NCBI RefSeq assembly: GCF_000719555.1 | Contig: NZ_JOGX01000015.1 | Location: forward strand, 58,340 to 122,339 | Direction: 5' to 3' | Length of the DNA stretch: 64,000 nucleotides | Source: Streptomyces sp. NRRL F-5727 | GTDB taxonomy: Bacteria > Actinomycetota > Actinomycetes > Streptomycetales > Streptomycetaceae | Part shown: one piece after another, positions 36,102 through 44,211 of the stretch | Layout: every line of letters begins with the position of its first letter | Position numbering within the stretch: the stretch's first letter is position 1 | Notes under the pieces: model-generated | What the model saw: the letters and a program-made list of their open reading frames with translations, nothing else | Database searches by the model: none | What the model was told of the DNA's origin: nothing | Position numbers and translations under genes: made by a program

Positions 36102-37010
36102 TCAGTCACGGTCCGTGCCCGGCCCCGGTCCGGCGCTCTCCTTCCGGGCCTGCTCGTCGGCCGCGCCGCCCGCGCCCACCAGACCCCTGGAGACCGTGGA
36201 GAGCCGGGGTGCGAAGCGCGCGACCTCCCGCTTGCCGACCGTGGCGATCACGCCGGGCAGATAGCCGCGGACCGACTGCATCCCGCGCAGCCACCACTGT
36301 GCGTACACGTGCGCGGAGCGGCGCTCGATGCCCTCGACGATCCGGTCGACGGCCGGGCCGAGCGGGTACGTGCGGTTGGACGGCCACGGCAGCCGCTGCC
36401 GCAGCTCCTTCATCACGTCGTCCTGGTCGGCGCCCCGCACCATGTCGGTGTCGGTCCAGGAGAGGTAGCCGACGCCGACCTTCACGCCCTGGTACGCGAC
36501 CTCGGCGCGCAGGCTGTGCGCGAAGGCCTCGACGCCGGACTTGGAGGCGCAGTACGCGGTCATCATCGGGGCCGGGGTGATCGCGGCGAGCGAGGCGATC
36601 TGGAGGAAGTACCCGCGGGACTCCATGAGGACCGGCAGGAAGGCGCGGCCGGTGACGGCCCCGCCGATCAGGTTGACCTCGACGACCCGCCGCCAGGCGA
36701 CCGGGTCGGAGTCGACGAACGGGCCGCCCGCGGCCACACCCGCGTTGGCGACGACGATGTCGACCTTGCCGAACCGCTCCTTGACCTCGCCGGCGACCCG
36801 GGCCATCGCCTCGTGGTCGGTGACGTCGGCCTCCCACCAGTCGGCCTCGGTGTGCAGCCGGCCGGCGACCTCCTCGAGGAGCTCCGGCTCCAGGCCGACG
36901 AGCGCGATCTTCGCGCCGCGGGCCGAGAGCTTGCGGGCGAGCAGCTCGCCGACGCCGCGGGCGCCGCCGGTGACGACGGCGACCTGTCCTTCCAGGCTGA
37001 CCCTGCTCAT
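36102..37010 (-). CDS. Short-chain dehydrogenase of the monooxygenase operon
   Basis: A 302-residue SDR, longer than the classical 250, with TGGARGVG (residues 14-21), ANAGVAAGG and the active-site YCASK. The C-terminal 60 residues (from GIERRSAHVYAQWWLRG) form the extension common in SDRs that act on lipids. Its ATG overlaps the stop of the hydrolase gene in ATGA. It is the third gene of a Baeyer-Villiger monooxygenase - hydrolase - SDR operon, suggesting stepwise breakdown of a ketone or alcohol; the substrate is inferred only. Confidence 0.9.
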   Translation of the reverse strand: MSRVSLEGQVAVVTGGARGVGELLARKLSARGAKIALVGLEPELLEEVAGRLHTEADWWEADVTDHEAMARVAGEVKERFGKVDIVVANAGVAAGGPFVDSDPVAWRRVVEVNLIGGAVTGRAFLPVLMESRGYFLQIASLAAITPAPMMTAYCASKSGVEAFAHSLRAEVAYQGVKVGVGYLSWTDTDMVRGADQDDVMKELRQRLPWPSNRTYPLGPAVDRIVEGIERRSAHVYAQWWLRGMQSVRGYLPGVIATVGKREVARFAPRLSTVSRGLVGAGGAADEQARKESAGPGPGTDRD

Positions 37011-37912
37011 ACCCCTGCCTCCTTGCCGGTCGGACGCGCTCCGAGATAGGTGAGCGTCAGTTCGCGGATCTGTGCGGTGACGGCCTCCGGGGCCTCGACC
37101 GGCGTCATGTGGCCCATGCCGGCCAGTTCGGTCAGGCCGGTGCAGTGCGGCAGCGCCTCGGCCATGGCCCGGGAGTGCACCGGCGGGGTGAGCCGGTCGA
37201 CGGTGCCGACGAGGACGGCGGCCGGCACCCGGAGGTCCCGTACGCCCGCCTCCAGGTCGAGCGCGGCGAGCACCCGCGACCAGCCGTACCGGGACGGGCG
37301 CGGGCAGGCGTGCACGATCCGGGCGCAGGCGTCGACCCGGTCGGGCGCCGAGCCCGGTCCCATCGTCGCGTATCTGAGGACCTTCTTCGACAGGCCGGTG
37401 ACCGGGCCCAGCGGCGCCTTCGAGCCGAGGACGGCGCCGGTCAGCCGGGTCCGCAGGCCGCCGGGGCCGAGCGGCACCACGGTCGCCTCGGCGGTGAGCC
37501 GGGACGGGCCGGTCGAGCAGAGCAGGACGGCGGCGGCGTGCTGGACGAAGCCGGGCCGGCCGGCCGCCGCCATGATCGTCATGCCGCCCATGGAGTGGCC
37601 GGCGATCACGGCCCGTTCGCCGGGCCCGAGGGTGGCGGCGAGCACCGCCTCCAGGTCGTCGGCGAGCGCGGTGGTCGAGTAGCCGCCGGCGGCGGGGACC
37701 GGGGAGCGGCCGTGCCCGCGCTGGTCGTAGGCGATCACCCGGTGGTCGGCGGCCAGGGCCCGGATCTGCCCGGCCCAGAAGGCGGTGGAGCAGGTCCAGC
37801 CGTGGGCGAGGACGACGGCGGGCGCGTCCTCGGGGCCGTACACCTCGGCGTGCAGCTCGGCGCCGTCGGCGGAGCGGACGGTGTGGGTGCGGGGCGCGGG
37901 GAGGCGGATCAC
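37007..37912 (-). CDS. Alpha/beta-fold hydrolase
   Basis: A 301-residue esterase/lipase-fold enzyme. The oxyanion loop is HGWTCSTAFW, the nucleophile elbow GHSMGG, the acidic residue probably in VGTVDRLTP and the catalytic His in GMGHMTPVEAP. The GTG start overlaps the monooxygenase stop (GTGA) and its own stop overlaps the SDR start. In this context it may hydrolyse the ester or lactone produced by the upstream monooxygenase. That coupling is an inference from operon order. Confidence 0.9.
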   Translation of the reverse strand: MIRLPAPRTHTVRSADGAELHAEVYGPEDAPAVVLAHGWTCSTAFWAGQIRALAADHRVIAYDQRGHGRSPVPAAGGYSTTALADDLEAVLAATLGPGERAVIAGHSMGGMTIMAAAGRPGFVQHAAAVLLCSTGPSRLTAEATVVPLGPGGLRTRLTGAVLGSKAPLGPVTGLSKKVLRYATMGPGSAPDRVDACARIVHACPRPSRYGWSRVLAALDLEAGVRDLRVPAAVLVGTVDRLTPPVHSRAMAEALPHCTGLTELAGMGHMTPVEAPEAVTAQIRELTLTYLGARPTGKEAGV

Positions 37913-39432
37913 TGGGCGGCCTCCTTCTTGCGGGCCGGGCGGGCGGTGGCCTTCACGGGCCGGGCGGCGCGGACGACCTCGTACTCGGAGAGGTCGACCT
38001 GCCGGGTCTCGCGGCGGAACTCGCCGGTGGTGCCGGGCCACAGGGTGGTGTTGCGCCCGTTGGCGTCGAGGTACCAGCTGTCGCAGCCGCCGGCCTTCCA
38101 GACGGTCCGCTCCATGCGGTTCTGGACCTTGCGGTTCCAGGCGTGCACGGCGGAGGGGCGGGCGGCGAGCGCGGCCCGGCCGCCGAGGACGTCGAGCTGG
38201 CGGAGGTAGTCGGCCATGTAGTTCAGCTGGGACTCGATCATGAGGATCATGGAGGAGTTCCCGAGGCCGGTGTTGGGCCCGATGATCGTCATCCAGTTGG
38301 GGAAGCCGTCGACGGTGGCGCCGCGCAGCGACTGCACGCCGCCCTTCCAGTGCTCGGCGAGCGAGCGGCCGTCGGCGCCGTGGACGAGGTCGGCGACCGG
38401 CATGTCGGTGACGTGGAAGCCGGTGCCGAAGATGATCGCGTCGACCTCGGTCTCGCTGCCGTCGGAGCCGACGACGACGTTCCCGCGGACCTCCTGGAGC
38501 CCGCCGCCGACGACGTCGACGTTGGGCTGGGCGAGGGCCGGGTAGTACGTGTTCGACAGCAGGATCCGCTTGCATCCGATGCGGTACGAGGGCGTGAGCC
38601 TGGCCCGCAGCTCCGGGTCCTTGATCGCCCTGGCGATGTTGGCCTTGGCCAGCTTCTCGACCAGGCCCAGCTCGCCCGGGTGCTTGGTGAAGGCGCCGAC
38701 CTGGAGCTCGCGGATGCCCCAGAGGATGCCGCGGCGCAGGGTGGCGGTGGCCGGCAGGGCGCGGTGCAGCCAGCGCTCGGGGCCGCTGATGGCCCGGTCC
38801 ATGCGGGGCATGACCCACGGGGGCGTGCGCTGGAAGAGGGTCAGCTTCGCGACCTCGGGCTGGATGGCGGGCACGATCTGGATGGCGGAGGCGCCGGTGC
38901 CGATCATGGCGACGCGCTTGCCGCGCAGGTCGTAGTCGTGGTCCCAGCGGGCCGAGTGGAAGACCTTGCCGGTGAAGCCGTCGAGCCCCGGGACGTCCGG
39001 GATCTTCGGGTCGGAGAGCGGGCCGGTGGCGGAGACGACGACGTCGGCGGAGAAGCCGCCGCGGCTGGTCTCGATGTCCCAGCGCAGTTCGTCCTCGTTC
39101 CAGGCCATCCGCACGACCTCGTGGTTCAGCCGCAGGTGCGGCCGGAGCCCGAAGGTGTCGGTGACGTGCTCCAGGTAGGCGCGGATGTGCCGCTGGCCGG
39201 AGAAGGTGCGCGGCCAGTCCGGGTTGGGCGCGAAGGAGAAGGAGTAGAGGTGCGAGGGCACGTCGCAGGCGCACCCGGGGTAGCTGTTGTCCCGCCAGGT
39301 CCCGCCGACGGAGTCGGCGCGCTCCAGGACGACGAAGTCGGTGATCCCCTCGCGGCGCAGCCGGACGGCGGCCCCGAGCCCGCCGAACCCCGATCCGATC
39401 ACCGCCACCCGTACGTGCTCGTGCTTCGCCAT
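37909..39432 (-). CDS. Flavin-containing monooxygenase, Baeyer-Villiger type
   Basis: A 507-residue FAD/NADPH enzyme. FAD-binding GSGFGGLGAA is at about residues 12-21, and the NADPH site GTGASAIQIVP lies near the middle. The Baeyer-Villiger fingerprint appears as FTGKVFHSARWD (F-x-G-x3-H-x3-W-D). It inserts oxygen next to a carbonyl, or oxidises N/S atoms. ATG 39432 is preceded by GGGAGG at 6 nt. It heads a three-gene operon with 4-nt overlaps, divergent from a MerR-type regulator; two matching dyads lie between them. Confidence 0.92.
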   Translation of the reverse strand: MAKHEHVRVAVIGSGFGGLGAAVRLRREGITDFVVLERADSVGGTWRDNSYPGCACDVPSHLYSFSFAPNPDWPRTFSGQRHIRAYLEHVTDTFGLRPHLRLNHEVVRMAWNEDELRWDIETSRGGFSADVVVSATGPLSDPKIPDVPGLDGFTGKVFHSARWDHDYDLRGKRVAMIGTGASAIQIVPAIQPEVAKLTLFQRTPPWVMPRMDRAISGPERWLHRALPATATLRRGILWGIRELQVGAFTKHPGELGLVEKLAKANIARAIKDPELRARLTPSYRIGCKRILLSNTYYPALAQPNVDVVGGGLQEVRGNVVVGSDGSETEVDAIIFGTGFHVTDMPVADLVHGADGRSLAEHWKGGVQSLRGATVDGFPNWMTIIGPNTGLGNSSMILMIESQLNYMADYLRQLDVLGGRAALAARPSAVHAWNRKVQNRMERTVWKAGGCDSWYLDANGRNTTLWPGTTGEFRRETRQVDLSEYEVVRAARPVKATARPARKKEAAQ

Positions 39433-39504
39433 GCCGCCTCCCGTGCGCCCGGCCAAGATTCCGCCAGCAATCACTGGCACAGTCGGGACTGTAGAGCAGC
39501 TCCA

Positions 39505-39516
39505 TACCGAGCGGTA
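39505..39516. promoter_or_regulatory. Dyad TACCG-AG-CGGTA (operator candidate)
   Basis: A 12-nt inverted repeat in the gap between the monooxygenase operon and merR. It has the same half-sites as the element at 39537-39547, which suggests one regulator binds both. A third, different dyad GCCAG-N6-CTGGC lies at 39463-39478, closer to the monooxygenase start. Confidence 0.6.
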
Positions 39517-39536
39517 GGGGTCCGGCGAGGGAAAGT

Positions 39537-39547
39537 TACCGGCGGTA
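39537..39547. promoter_or_regulatory. Dyad TACCG-G-CGGTA in the merR promoter
   Basis: An 11-nt palindrome sits just before TAGGCT (39553-39558), the presumed -10 of the regulator gene. MerR proteins bind dyads in the -35/-10 spacer, so this is the likely autoregulatory site. Confidence 0.65.
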
Positions 39548-39565
39548 CAACATAGGCTGGCGGGC

Positions 39566-40255
39566 GTGGCGGAACGATCAGGAGCACAGGAGATGCCCAC
39601 GGAGGCCCAGGAGCCCCCGCACGAGTACCGCATGGCCGAACTGGCCGAGGCGGCCGGGATCACCGTGCGGACCCTGCGGTTCTACCGGGAGCGCGGACTG
39701 ATCCCGCCGCCCCGTCGGGAGGGCCGGATCGCCTGGTACGACGAGCGGCACCTGGCCCGGCTGCGGACCATCGCCGCCCTCCTCGAACGGGGCCACACCC
39801 TCACCGGGATCGCCGACCTCACCACCGCCTTCGAGTCCGGCCGGGACGTCGGCGAGGTCCTGGAGCTGGGCCCCCCGACCGAGGAGGAGCCGGTCCGGCT
39901 CACCCCCGAGGAACTGGCCGACCACTTCGCCGGCGAGGTCACCCCGGAGAACCTCGCCGCCGCCCTCGACCTCGGCTACCTCGCCACCGACGGCGAGGAC
40001 ATCGTCCACGTCAGCCGCCGGCTCCTCGACGTCTCCGCGGCCCTCGTCCGCGAGGGCGTCCCGCTCGCCGAGGTCCTCAGGGCCGGCGCCCGCGTCCGCG
40101 AACACGCCGACGCCCTCGCCGCCCTCTTCGCCGAGATGCTGACCGCCCACGCCCCGGAGGCCGACCCCCAGCGGCTGCGCCCGCTCGCCAAGAGCGTCGT
40201 CGAGGCGGAGCTCTCCATGGCCCTCGACCGGCGCCTGCGCGGCGCCGGCGGCTGA
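39566..40255 (+). CDS. MerR-family transcriptional regulator
   Basis: A 229-residue regulator. The winged helix begins EYRMAELAEAAGITVRTLRF and continues YRERGLIPPPRREGRIAWYD. The rest, from about residue 90, is a helical effector domain without the Cys of metal sensors. The GTG at 39566 follows TAGGCT by 7 nt and has no Shine-Dalgarno, indicating a leaderless mRNA; ATG 39593 is an alternative. It is divergent from the monooxygenase operon and probably controls it through the TACCG/CGGTA dyads. The ligand is unknown. Confidence 0.9.
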   Translation: MAERSGAQEMPTEAQEPPHEYRMAELAEAAGITVRTLRFYRERGLIPPPRREGRIAWYDERHLARLRTIAALLERGHTLTGIADLTTAFESGRDVGEVLELGPPTEEEPVRLTPEELADHFAGEVTPENLAAALDLGYLATDGEDIVHVSRRLLDVSAALVREGVPLAEVLRAGARVREHADALAALFAEMLTAHAPEADPQRLRPLAKSVVEAELSMALDRRLRGAGG

Positions 40256-40302
40256 CACCCGGCCCGCCGGAGAGGGCCGGACGAGCGGGCGGGCGGCGGC
40301 GC

Positions 40303-41106
40303 CTAGAGGTCGTAGACGGCGGTCACGGGGGCGTGGTCGCTCCACCGCTCGGGGTGGCTGGCGGCCCGCTCCACATACGCCTTGACCGCCTTGGCCGCCA
40401 GGCCGGGGGTGGCCATCTGGTAGTCGATCCGCCAGCCCGTGTCGTTGTCGAAGGCGCGGCCCCGGTAGGACCACCAGGAGTAGGGGCCCTCCTGGTCGGG
40501 GTGGAGGGCGCGGACGACGTCGACGTAGCCGCCGTCGGTCTCCTCCAGGACGCGGGTGAGCCACTCGCGCTCCTCGGGGAGGAAGCCGGCGCTCTTGCGG
40601 TTGGCCCGCCAGTTCTTGAGGTCGGCCTCGCGGTGGGCGATGTTCCAGTCGCCGCAGACGACGACCTCGCGCCCGTCGGCGGCGGCGCGGACCCGCAGCT
40701 CCTTGAGGTAGGGCAGGAACTCGCCCATGAAGCGGTACTTCTCGTCCTGCTTCTCGGTCTCGGCCTCGCCGGAGGGGAGGTAGAGGCTGGCGACGGTGAC
40801 GCCGGGCAGGTCGGCCTCGATGTAGCGGCCGGAGCCGTCGAACTCGGTCGACCCGAAGCCGACGCGGACGGCGTCGGGCTCGCGGCGCAGGTAGAGGGAG
40901 ACGCCGGCGCGGCCCTTGGCGGCGGCGGGGGCGTGGGCGGTGAACCAGCCCTCGGGGGTCCGGACCTCGGCGGGCAGCTGCGCCTCCTCGGCGCGCACCT
41001 CCTGGAGGCAGACGGCGTCGGCGGAGGTCTCCGCCAGCCACTCGACGAAGCCCTTCTTGGCGGCGGCGCGGAGGCCGTTGACGTTCGCGGTCGTGACAGT
41101 GAACAT
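40303..41106 (-). CDS. xthA: Exodeoxyribonuclease III (AP endonuclease)
   Basis: A 267-residue Mg-dependent nuclease of base-excision repair. Family motifs in order are TANVNGLRAA, CLQEVRAEE (metal Glu), SLYLPSGE, CGDWNIAHREADL (Asp-x-Asn), WRIDYQMAT and the terminal WSDHAPVTAVYDL (catalytic Asp-His). ATG 41106 follows TATTCT (41118-41113), an excellent -10, by 6 nt, so the transcript is probably leaderless. It is divergent from a GNAT gene, with 50 nt between the starts. Confidence 0.95.
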   Translation of the reverse strand: MFTVTTANVNGLRAAAKKGFVEWLAETSADAVCLQEVRAEEAQLPAEVRTPEGWFTAHAPAAAKGRAGVSLYLRREPDAVRVGFGSTEFDGSGRYIEADLPGVTVASLYLPSGEAETEKQDEKYRFMGEFLPYLKELRVRAAADGREVVVCGDWNIAHREADLKNWRANRKSAGFLPEEREWLTRVLEETDGGYVDVVRALHPDQEGPYSWWSYRGRAFDNDTGWRIDYQMATPGLAAKAVKAYVERAASHPERWSDHAPVTAVYDL

Positions 41107-41112
41107 CCCGGG

Positions 41113-41118
41113 AGAATA
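41113..41118 (-). promoter_or_regulatory. -10 element for leaderless xthA
   Basis: TATTCT on the minus strand ends 6 nt before the xthA ATG, which places the start site at the A of the initiation codon. Confidence 0.6.
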
Positions 41119-41143
41119 CCGACACCCGGCGCTCGCATACACG

Positions 41144-41149
41144 TACGAT
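41144..41149 (+). promoter_or_regulatory. -10 element for leaderless GNAT gene
   Basis: TACGAT on the plus strand ends 7 nt before ATG 41157. It forms a back-to-back leaderless promoter pair with that of xthA. Confidence 0.55.
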
Positions 41150-41156
41150 CGACGCC

Positions 41157-41639
41157 ATGCGCATCCAGCCGACCCCGTACGACCACCCCGACGCCGTGAA
41201 ACTGCAGGACGAGGTGCAGGCCGAGTACGTCGTCCGCTACGGCGACGGTGAGGGCGACGCCACACCGCTCGACCCCGGGATGTTCGTCCCGCCGCGCGGC
41301 CTCTACCTGCTCGCGTACGACGCCGGGGACCGGCCGGTCGCCAGCGGGGCCTGGCGCAGCCAGGACGAGAACGAGGAGGGGTACGCGGACGGGGACGCCG
41401 AGCTGAAGCGGATGTACGTGATACCCGAGGCGCGCGGCCTGGGTCTGGCCCGCCGGATCCTCGCCCTGCTGGAGGAGGACGCCCGCGCCGCCGGCCGGAC
41501 CCGCATGGTCCTGGAGACCGGCACGGCCCAGCCCGAGGCCATCGCCCTCTACCTCTCCAGCGGCTACGAGCCGTGCGCCAAGTTCGGCCACTACCGCGAC
41601 TACGAGAACAGCCGCTGCTTCGCCAAGCCGCTGATCTGA
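41157..41639 (+). CDS. GNAT acetyltransferase
   Basis: A 160-residue GNAT. The acetyl-CoA motif is LKRMYVIPEARGLGLARRIL (about residues 83-102), followed by LETGTAQPEAIALYLSSGYE. No signal or membrane segment is present. Close relatives acetylate small molecules; the substrate is unknown. It is monocistronic, with a strong terminator 10 nt after its TGA. Confidence 0.9.
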   Translation: MRIQPTPYDHPDAVKLQDEVQAEYVVRYGDGEGDATPLDPGMFVPPRGLYLLAYDAGDRPVASGAWRSQDENEEGYADGDAELKRMYVIPEARGLGLARRILALLEEDARAAGRTRMVLETGTAQPEAIALYLSSGYEPCAKFGHYRDYENSRCFAKPLI

Positions 41640-41648
41640 TCCCAGGCA

Positions 41649-41689
41649 ACGAGGCCCCGTCCGGTCACCCCGACCGGGCGGGGCCTCGT
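41649..41689 (+). terminator. Terminator of the GNAT gene
   Basis: ACGAGGCCCCGTCCGGTC (41649-41666) pairs with GACCGGGCGGGGCCTCGT (41672-41689), with one mismatch and a five-nt loop. Confidence 0.88.
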
Positions 41690-41815
41690 CGTGTGCGGGC
41701 GCCCTCATGGAGGCCGTCTCGTGCGCAACCCCTTGCCCAGCCATGTGACATGTGCAATTTTACTCCGCAGCCGTCACGACGACGGCCTCCGACTCCCCAT
41801 CCCCAGGAGTGAATT

Positions 41816-42754
41816 GTGCGCGCCCTCACCCTCACCGCCGCCGCCCTGCTCATAGCGGCGGCGGCCGTCCCCGCCCAGGCCGCGACCGCCGCAGCCCCCG
41901 CCTCCCCCGAGCCGCCCCACGTCTACGCCGACCCGGGCCAGCGCCCGGCCCACGGCAAGACCGGGCTCGCCCCCGCGGGCGGCGGCGGCCTGGAGTCGCG
42001 CATCCTGCCGATCGTCCACAACTGCGGTCCGTCGCTGCGGATCCGGGCCCAGGAGATGACCGCCGCCCAGCTGGCGGCGACCTGCGCGAGCCTCGCGAAC
42101 CAGGACGCCTACTTCCACAACGTGGTCAAGGACTCCGGGCCGGTCGCGGACGACCACAACACCACCCTGGAGGTCGACGTCTTCAACTCCAGCGCGGACT
42201 ACAAGAACTACGCGCGGAAGATCTACGGCATCGACACCAACAACGGCGGCATGTACCTGGAGGGAGACCCCTCCAGGCCCGGCAACCAGCCGCGGTTCAT
42301 CTGCTACGAGCGCACCGACGTGAGCCCCGGCTGGCAGATCTGGAACCTGAACCACGAGTACACCCACTACCTCGACGGCCGCTACGACCTGTACGGCGAC
42401 TTCGGCGACAGCCAGACCACCCCCACCGTCTGGTGGGGCGAGGGCATCGCGGAGTACGTCTCCTACTCCTACCGCGGCATCCCCTACAGCAAGGCCCTGG
42501 CCGAGGCCGGCAAGCACACGTACGCCCTGCGCACGCTGTTCGACACCACGTACGAGAACAGCGACGTCAACCGCACCTACAACTGGGGCTACCTCGCCGC
42601 CCGTTACATGGTCGAGGAGCACCCCGCCGACGTCGCCACCGTGCTCGGCCACTACCGCACCGGCAACTGGGCGGCCGCCCGCGCCTTCCTCACCTCGCTG
42701 GACTACGAGAGCGACTGGAACGCCTGGCTGACGGCGGTGGCCACGACCGCCTGA
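41816..42754 (+). CDS. Secreted M9-like (collagenase catalytic domain) metallopeptidase
   Basis: A 312-residue exported zinc peptidase. The signal peptide MRALTLTAAALLIAAAAVPA ends near residue 23. The zinc motif HEYTH is at 180-184 and the third-ligand helix WWGEGIAEY at 207-215, as in M9 bacterial collagenases. Unlike clostridial enzymes of about 1000 residues, it lacks the activator, PKD and collagen-binding domains, so activity on native collagen is doubtful. AGGAG six nt before GTG 41816 supports the start. It is monocistronic with its own terminator. Confidence 0.87.
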   Translation: MRALTLTAAALLIAAAAVPAQAATAAAPASPEPPHVYADPGQRPAHGKTGLAPAGGGGLESRILPIVHNCGPSLRIRAQEMTAAQLAATCASLANQDAYFHNVVKDSGPVADDHNTTLEVDVFNSSADYKNYARKIYGIDTNNGGMYLEGDPSRPGNQPRFICYERTDVSPGWQIWNLNHEYTHYLDGRYDLYGDFGDSQTTPTVWWGEGIAEYVSYSYRGIPYSKALAEAGKHTYALRTLFDTTYENSDVNRTYNWGYLAARYMVEEHPADVATVLGHYRTGNWAAARAFLTSLDYESDWNAWLTAVATTA

Positions 42755-42770
42755 CCCACCCCGTGAACGA

Positions 42771-42810
42771 CGAAGATCCCGCCCGATCTTTCGATCGGAC
42801 GGGATCTTCG
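42771..42810. terminator. Terminator between the M9 peptidase gene and tRNA-Ala
   Basis: An 18-bp inverted repeat with one mismatch and a TTTC loop (42771-42788 and 42793-42810) lies between convergent transcripts and can serve both. Confidence 0.85.
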
Positions 42811-42818
42811 TCATCCGC

Positions 42819-42895
42819 TGGTGGACCTGAGGGGATTCGAACCCCTGACCCCCTCGATGCGAACGAGGTGCGCTACCGGACTGCGCCACAGGCCC
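42819..42895 (-). tRNA. tRNA-Ala (anticodon CGC)
   Basis: On the minus strand the 77 nt fold into a full cloverleaf with encoded CCA. The acceptor stem GGGCCTG/CAGGTCC contains the G3-U70 wobble that defines alanine tRNAs. The D arm is GCGC-N9-GCGC, the anticodon stem CCTCG/CGAGG with loop TTCGCAT (anticodon CGC, reading GCG), and the T arm AGGGG-TTCGAAT-CCCCT. GCG is a heavily used codon in this genome. Confidence 0.97.
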
Positions 42896-42982
42896 CTGCG
42901 ACGTGTGAAACATTAGCATCCCGGTCGGCGAGAAGAAAAATCGCTTCCGCCGCAGGTCAGGCGAGGACCCGCCGCACCGCCC

Positions 42983-44047
42983 TCATTCGTTGGCGGCGCG
43001 CGGCCGGTCGTCGTCCGCGTACTGGTCGAAGAGCGGGGTCCTGCCGTGGTCACGGCCCCGGCGCGGCGGGGCCGGACGGCGGCGCGGGGCCGGTGCGGCG
43101 GCCGGGGGCTGCTCGGCGGTGGAGGAGCGGGCCGCGCTCCAGGTCTCCGGGTCGGTGACGTCCACGCCGTGGGAGGCGCGGGGGGCGACCGGCGCGGTGA
43201 CGTACGTGGGCAGCGGCACCGGCACCGGGTCCCAGCTGTCGCCGCGGGCCGGGCCGCGCTCGCGCTGCTGGTCCACCCACTCCGCGTGGTCCGTCTGCTC
43301 GACCAGCGCGCGCCGGTCGGCCTCCTGCGGGGAGACCACCGGCGCGGGGGTCGGCTCCGGCTCGGGCGCCGGCGCGGCGGCCCGGCGGCTCTCGCGGAGC
43401 CGGGCGGCGGCGGCCTCGGCGCGGCGCCGGTCCATCACGTAGACGAACCGGCGGCGCTCCTGGCCGCGCAGGTGGACGATGTAGGCGCTGAGCAGCACGG
43501 CGGGGACGGCGGGCGCCCACAGGAAGGCGACGCCGCCGACGGCGGCGACCACGGCCCCGAGGGTGAAGGCGGAGAAGAGCACGATGGTGGTGCGCCGGCG
43601 GCGCGCCAGGGCCTTGCCGCGGCGGGCCCGCTCGGCGGCGCCGCCCGCGGCCGGCCGGGCCGCCGCGGCGGGGGCCGGTTCGTCGCGCTCGGGCCGGCGC
43701 TCCGGCTCCGGACGGGGCTCGGGCTCCGGCTCGGGGAGTTCGAGGCGCGCCTCGGTCCTGGCCGGAGGCGCGGAGAAGGCCCGGACGTCGACCGAGCTCA
43801 GATGCTCGGTCGCCGCGTCCGGGTCCACGTCGGGGGCCGCCTCCAGGGCCGTACGGTCCCGCTCGCGAAGCTCCTTGGCGTACCGGCGCTCCATGCCCGC
43901 CCGTCCGGACAGCAGCCGGATGGCGGTGCTGAAGCGTTCCGTCGGACGGGCCTCGTTCAGCTCGTCCTGCCTGCGGAGCCACATCGGCACCAGGTAGGCG
44001 GCCCAGGCCCCGACGATGACTGCGTAGATGAGGCCGCTGCTGCTCAC
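42983..44047 (-). CDS. sepX: Divisome membrane protein SepX / Glp receptor (GlpR)
   Basis: A 354-residue actinobacterial membrane protein. The first helix is at the extreme N-terminus (SSGLIYAVIVGAWAAYLVPM), followed by the conserved WLRRQDELNEARPTERFSTA. Then comes a long Pro/Glu/Arg linker, a helical hairpin (about residues 150-190) and a disordered Pro-rich tail. This matches SepX of Streptomyces and GlpR of Corynebacterium, which binds the gephyrin-like protein Glp and stabilises the FtsZ-based divisome. Glp is encoded in the same cluster. GTG 44047 follows TACCGT (44060-44055) by 7 nt, suggesting its own leaderless promoter. Confidence 0.85.
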   Translation of the reverse strand: MSSSGLIYAVIVGAWAAYLVPMWLRRQDELNEARPTERFSTAIRLLSGRAGMERRYAKELRERDRTALEAAPDVDPDAATEHLSSVDVRAFSAPPARTEARLELPEPEPEPRPEPERRPERDEPAPAAAARPAAGGAAERARRGKALARRRRTTIVLFSAFTLGAVVAAVGGVAFLWAPAVPAVLLSAYIVHLRGQERRRFVYVMDRRRAEAAAARLRESRRAAAPAPEPEPTPAPVVSPQEADRRALVEQTDHAEWVDQQRERGPARGDSWDPVPVPLPTYVTAPVAPRASHGVDVTDPETWSAARSSTAEQPPAAAPAPRRRPAPPRRGRDHGRTPLFDQYADDDRPRAANE

Positions 44048-44054
44048 GCCTCAC

Positions 44055-44060
44055 ACGGTA
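44055..44060 (-). promoter_or_regulatory. -10 element of the sepX promoter
   Basis: TACCGT on the minus strand ends 7 nt before the sepX GTG. The 164-nt gap upstream of sepX is clearly AT-richer than its surroundings, as expected for an independent promoter. Confidence 0.5.
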
Positions 44061-44082
44061 GAGGGGTTCGCGACGGGGCATC

Positions 44083-44094
44083 GGCCAATTGGCC
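44083..44094. promoter_or_regulatory. Perfect palindrome upstream of sepX
   Basis: GGCCAATTGGCC is a perfect 12-bp palindrome next to the expected -35 position of the sepX promoter. It is a candidate operator for a developmental regulator. Confidence 0.45.
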
Positions 44095-44123
44095 CGGTGT
44101 GTCGCACGATCTGGCTGATATCA

Positions 44124-44147
44124 CTGAACTTTTTTGTGATTGTTCAG
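44124..44147. promoter_or_regulatory. Inverted repeat CTGAAC-N12-GTTCAG
   Basis: A 6-12-6 dyad with a T-rich spacer lies between the RimJ-type gene and sepX. It may be a regulator site, or a weak terminator for the upstream operon (three sevenths of the loop is T). Confidence 0.4.
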
Positions 44148-44211
44148 ATCGATCGGTGTTCATATGCCGCTGGAATTCGAACAGTTATCGGAATTTCCTG
44201 CGCGGTGAGCG

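Noticed and set aside
44097..44103. GTGTC (a WhiA GACAC core) near the sepX promoter
   Set aside because: A five-base match is expected often by chance and lacks the extended consensus.
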